Made by a program: the position numbers and the translations under genes. A DNA stretch of 7,388 nt, taken from positions 1-7,388 of the forward strand of contig DSDE01000130.1 in assembly GCA_011049095.1 (NCBI GenBank). Direction: 5' to 3'. This document shows, piece after piece, positions 5,647-7,388 of this stretch (position 1 is the stretch's first letter; each line of letters opens with the position of its first letter). The notes under the pieces were generated by a model, which was not told the origin of the DNA, did not search any database, and was given only the letters and a program-made list of their open reading frames with translations. The DNA is from Fidelibacterota bacterium. GTDB lineage: Bacteria; Fidelibacterota; Fidelibacteria; Fidelibacterales; DSDE01.

Positions 5647-6783
5647 ATGTTATCATTTTTTGAATACGCCCATACCGACTTTATCATACAACATGGTGAA
5701 GGATTAAATGAATTTGTAAAGGCTGAAATTACTGAAGTTGGGGCAAAAGTAAATGAACAGGGTTTTAGGGTCAGCCGTTTCAATGCTTCCCCCCTTCAGC
5801 TTGTCAGCCTGGTCTATACCGCCAGGGTCAGCTCCCGTATATTGATGCCGCTGTTTAAGTTTTCTGCATTTCATAAAAATAAATTATATGGTGCGGTGCG
5901 TAAATTTCCCTGGCATAGTTACATTTCTAAAAATGAGAGCATTGCTGTCAGCGCTTCGGTACACAACAGCGCGATAAAACATTCTCAATACGCGGCCCTG
6001 ACAGTGAAAGACGCCATTGTGGATGAAATCCGCAGCGAGACCGGAGTACGACCCGATGTCAATGTCCAGGCGCCTGATTTTCACCTTGTGCTAAGCATCC
6101 AAAACAATAATGGTGAGCTTAGCCTTGATTTATCAGGACCGCTGCACCTCCGTGGCTATCGGCAGCAAAGCAGCAAAGCGCCGATGCGGGAAACGCTTGC
6201 TGGCGCGATTATTCTTTCCATAGAAGAAAAAGAGCTTCCAATCGTGGATTTGATGACCGGCTCAGGTACGCTTATTCTTGAGGCGCTGATGAATAAGGCA
6301 AAAATTCCTTCAGGCTACTTGCGGCGAGACTTTCCCCTTTTTAAAATTCCGGAATTTGATGAACTCTTTCAGCAGCAGAAAAAAAAGATGAATGGGGAGA
6401 TCATTTCTCCTCCGGCGGGGTTCCTGACTGCCAATGACCACAGTGCACCAATGATTGAAACAGCAAAATATAACGCATCTGCTCTGCCGGAAAGCGCTTT
6501 TATCCATTGGGAACAGAAAGATTTCCGAAAGCTTCCTGGATTTGAAAATCAGGTCCTGCTTTGCAATCCGCCCTATGGCATACGTCAGGGTGATAAAAAG
6601 AATCTTCAAGGACTCTATCGGGACCTTGGCGATTTTCTCAAGAAAAAATGCACTGGGGCGGCTGCATATATTTATTTTGGTGAGCGAGAATTTATAGCCG
6701 CCATCGGTCTGCACCCCAAATGGAAAAAAACGATGCGCAGCGGCGCGCTGGATGGCCGGCTGGTAAAATTTGAACTCTATTAA
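5647..6783 (+). CDS. RlmL-type THUMP domain guanine-N2 methyltransferase
   Basis: A 378-residue SAM-dependent RNA methyltransferase of the RlmL/YpsC/TrmN group (COG0116). These enzymes form N2-methylguanosine in 23S rRNA or tRNA. Residues about 10-155 are the ferredoxin-like plus THUMP RNA-binding region, with conserved TARVSSRILMPL, HSQYAALTVKDAIVDEI and LDLSGPLHLRGYR. The catalytic domain follows, with SAM motif I DLMTGSGT (201-208), ANDHS (263-267) as the acidic-loop region and the target-base motif NPPYG (307-311). The size equals the stand-alone YpsC form; the RlmK half of the fused E. coli enzyme is absent. The ATG at 5647 is chosen because similarity begins about ten residues later (TDFIIQHGEGLNEF). 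An ATG at 5569 would add 26 residues unlike the family. The Shine-Dalgarno is poor: GGAGA at 5626-5630 is 16 bases away. Whether rRNA or tRNA is the target cannot be told. Confidence 0.92.
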   Translation: MLSFFEYAHTDFIIQHGEGLNEFVKAEITEVGAKVNEQGFRVSRFNASPLQLVSLVYTARVSSRILMPLFKFSAFHKNKLYGAVRKFPWHSYISKNESIAVSASVHNSAIKHSQYAALTVKDAIVDEIRSETGVRPDVNVQAPDFHLVLSIQNNNGELSLDLSGPLHLRGYRQQSSKAPMRETLAGAIILSIEEKELPIVDLMTGSGTLILEALMNKAKIPSGYLRRDFPLFKIPEFDELFQQQKKKMNGEIISPPAGFLTANDHSAPMIETAKYNASALPESAFIHWEQKDFRKLPGFENQVLLCNPPYGIRQGDKKNLQGLYRDLGDFLKKKCTGAAAYIYFGEREFIAAIGLHPKWKKTMRSGALDGRLVKFELY

Positions 6784-6819
6784 TATTTATGTATGAATAT
6801 GATACAAATGAAAAAAATG

Positions 6820-6826
6820 AGAGGAT
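6820..6826 (+). promoter_or_regulatory. Shine-Dalgarno of proS
   Basis: AGAGGAT lies four bases before the ATG at 6831 and identifies that start among several out-of-frame ATGs in the 47-base gap after the methyltransferase gene. Confidence 0.7.
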
Positions 6827-6830
6827 CTTA

Positions 6831-7388
6831 ATGAGTAAAGGCGTTACCCCCCAATCACAAGATTATGCAAAATGGTACACCGACGTTGTGCAAAAAGCCG
6901 AGCTGGCTGACTATAGTCCAGTCAAAGGCAGTATGGTGATTCGCCCCTATGGATATGCTTTATGGGAAAATATAAAAGAAAATCTGGACCGAATGTTTAA
7001 GGAAACCGGCCATGTTAATGCATATTTTCCCCTGCTTATACCTGAAAGTTTTCTAAAAAAAGAAGCAGAGCATGTAGAAGGTTTTTCACCAGAACTTGCG
7101 GTTGTGACCCATGGCGGCGGCAAAGTGCTGGAGGAGCCCTTGGTGATTCGCCCCACATCTGAGACCATTATATGGGCTATGTATAAAAAGTGGATTAACT
7201 CTTATCGCGATTTGCCGTTGCTTATCAACCAGTGGGCCAATGTGGTGCGCTGGGAGATGCGCACCCGCCTCTTTTTGCGGACGACAGAGTTTCTCTGGCA
7301 GGAAGGCCACACAGCGCATGCCACAGAATCAGAGGCTATGGAAGAGGCAATTAAAATGATAAATATTTATAAAACGATTGCTGAGGAA
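6831..7388 (+). CDS. proS: Prolyl-tRNA synthetase, N-terminal part (archaeal/eukaryotic-like type)
   Basis: The first 186 codons of proS are present, in frame to the right edge; the family is usually about 480 residues long. The class II enzyme charges tRNA(Pro) with proline. Visible landmarks are the N-terminal QDYAKWYTDVVQKAELADY and GSMVIRPYGYALWENI, motif 1 region GHVNAYFPLLIPES (60-73), the proline-site segment EEPLVIRPTSET (101-112) and motif 2 NVVRWEMRTRLFLRTTEFLWQEGH (in 137-160), including the RTTEFLWQEGHTAHA stretch typical of this group. The pattern fits the archaeal/eukaryotic-like form without the large editing insertion of the long bacterial ProRS; the C-terminal zinc-binding extension would lie outside the window. 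It follows the methyltransferase gene by 47 bases on the same strand and may share its transcript. Confidence 0.97.
   Translation, partial: MSKGVTPQSQDYAKWYTDVVQKAELADYSPVKGSMVIRPYGYALWENIKENLDRMFKETGHVNAYFPLLIPESFLKKEAEHVEGFSPELAVVTHGGGKVLEEPLVIRPTSETIIWAMYKKWINSYRDLPLLINQWANVVRWEMRTRLFLRTTEFLWQEGHTAHATESEAMEEAIKMINIYKTIAEE

Noticed and set aside
6947..7319. Minus-strand open frames opposite proS
   Set aside because: They are antisense to highly conserved ProRS motifs and have no family signature.

Overview
This window looks like an ordinary chromosomal stretch from a bacterium of low to middling GC content. The best guess is a member of the Fibrobacterota-Chlorobiota-Bacteroidota (FCB) superphylum or a nearby candidate phylum such as Calditrichota, Cloacimonadota or Marinimicrobia. 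Two observations support this. One protein carries both a Sec-type signal peptide and a C-terminal domain of the type IX secretion (T9SS type A sorting) kind. The prolyl-tRNA synthetase is of the archaeal/eukaryotic-like short form, which is common in those lineages. The phylum is an inference and cannot be fixed from this sequence alone.

Layout: everything left of about 5570 is on the minus strand, and everything from 5647 rightwards is on the plus strand. Reading the minus strand in transcription order there are five tightly packed genes: a YgjP-like metallopeptidase, a REC-GGDEF diguanylate cyclase, the ribosome-assembly GTPase Der, a secreted HExxH metalloprotease with a T9SS-type tail, and an IMPACT/YigZ family protein. 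Three of the four junctions are 4-base ATGA stop/start overlaps, and the fourth has a single base between stop and start, so they very probably form one operon. A 314-base AT-rich gap follows, then the first 51 codons of another response-regulator receiver protein, which runs off the left edge behind a strong Shine-Dalgarno sequence.

On the plus strand, a 79-base divergent gap separates ygjP from an RlmL-type THUMP/methyltransferase gene. It is followed after 47 bases by proS, cut by the right edge after 186 codons.

Functionally the window mixes translation and ribosome housekeeping (Der, RlmL-like methyltransferase, ProRS), signalling (the c-di-GMP synthase and the receiver protein) and proteolysis (one cytoplasmic-type and one exported zinc peptidase). 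Start codons needed correction at three genes. The secreted protease should start at the ATG at 2598, not at a TTG 15 bases upstream. The two divergent genes should start at 5567 and 5647, so that they do not overlap.

No CRISPR array, mobile element, tRNA, rRNA or convincing intrinsic terminator was seen. Nothing here amounts to a clearly new system. The most interesting items are the T9SS-tailed protease placed between der and yigZ, and the diguanylate cyclase translationally coupled into a housekeeping operon.
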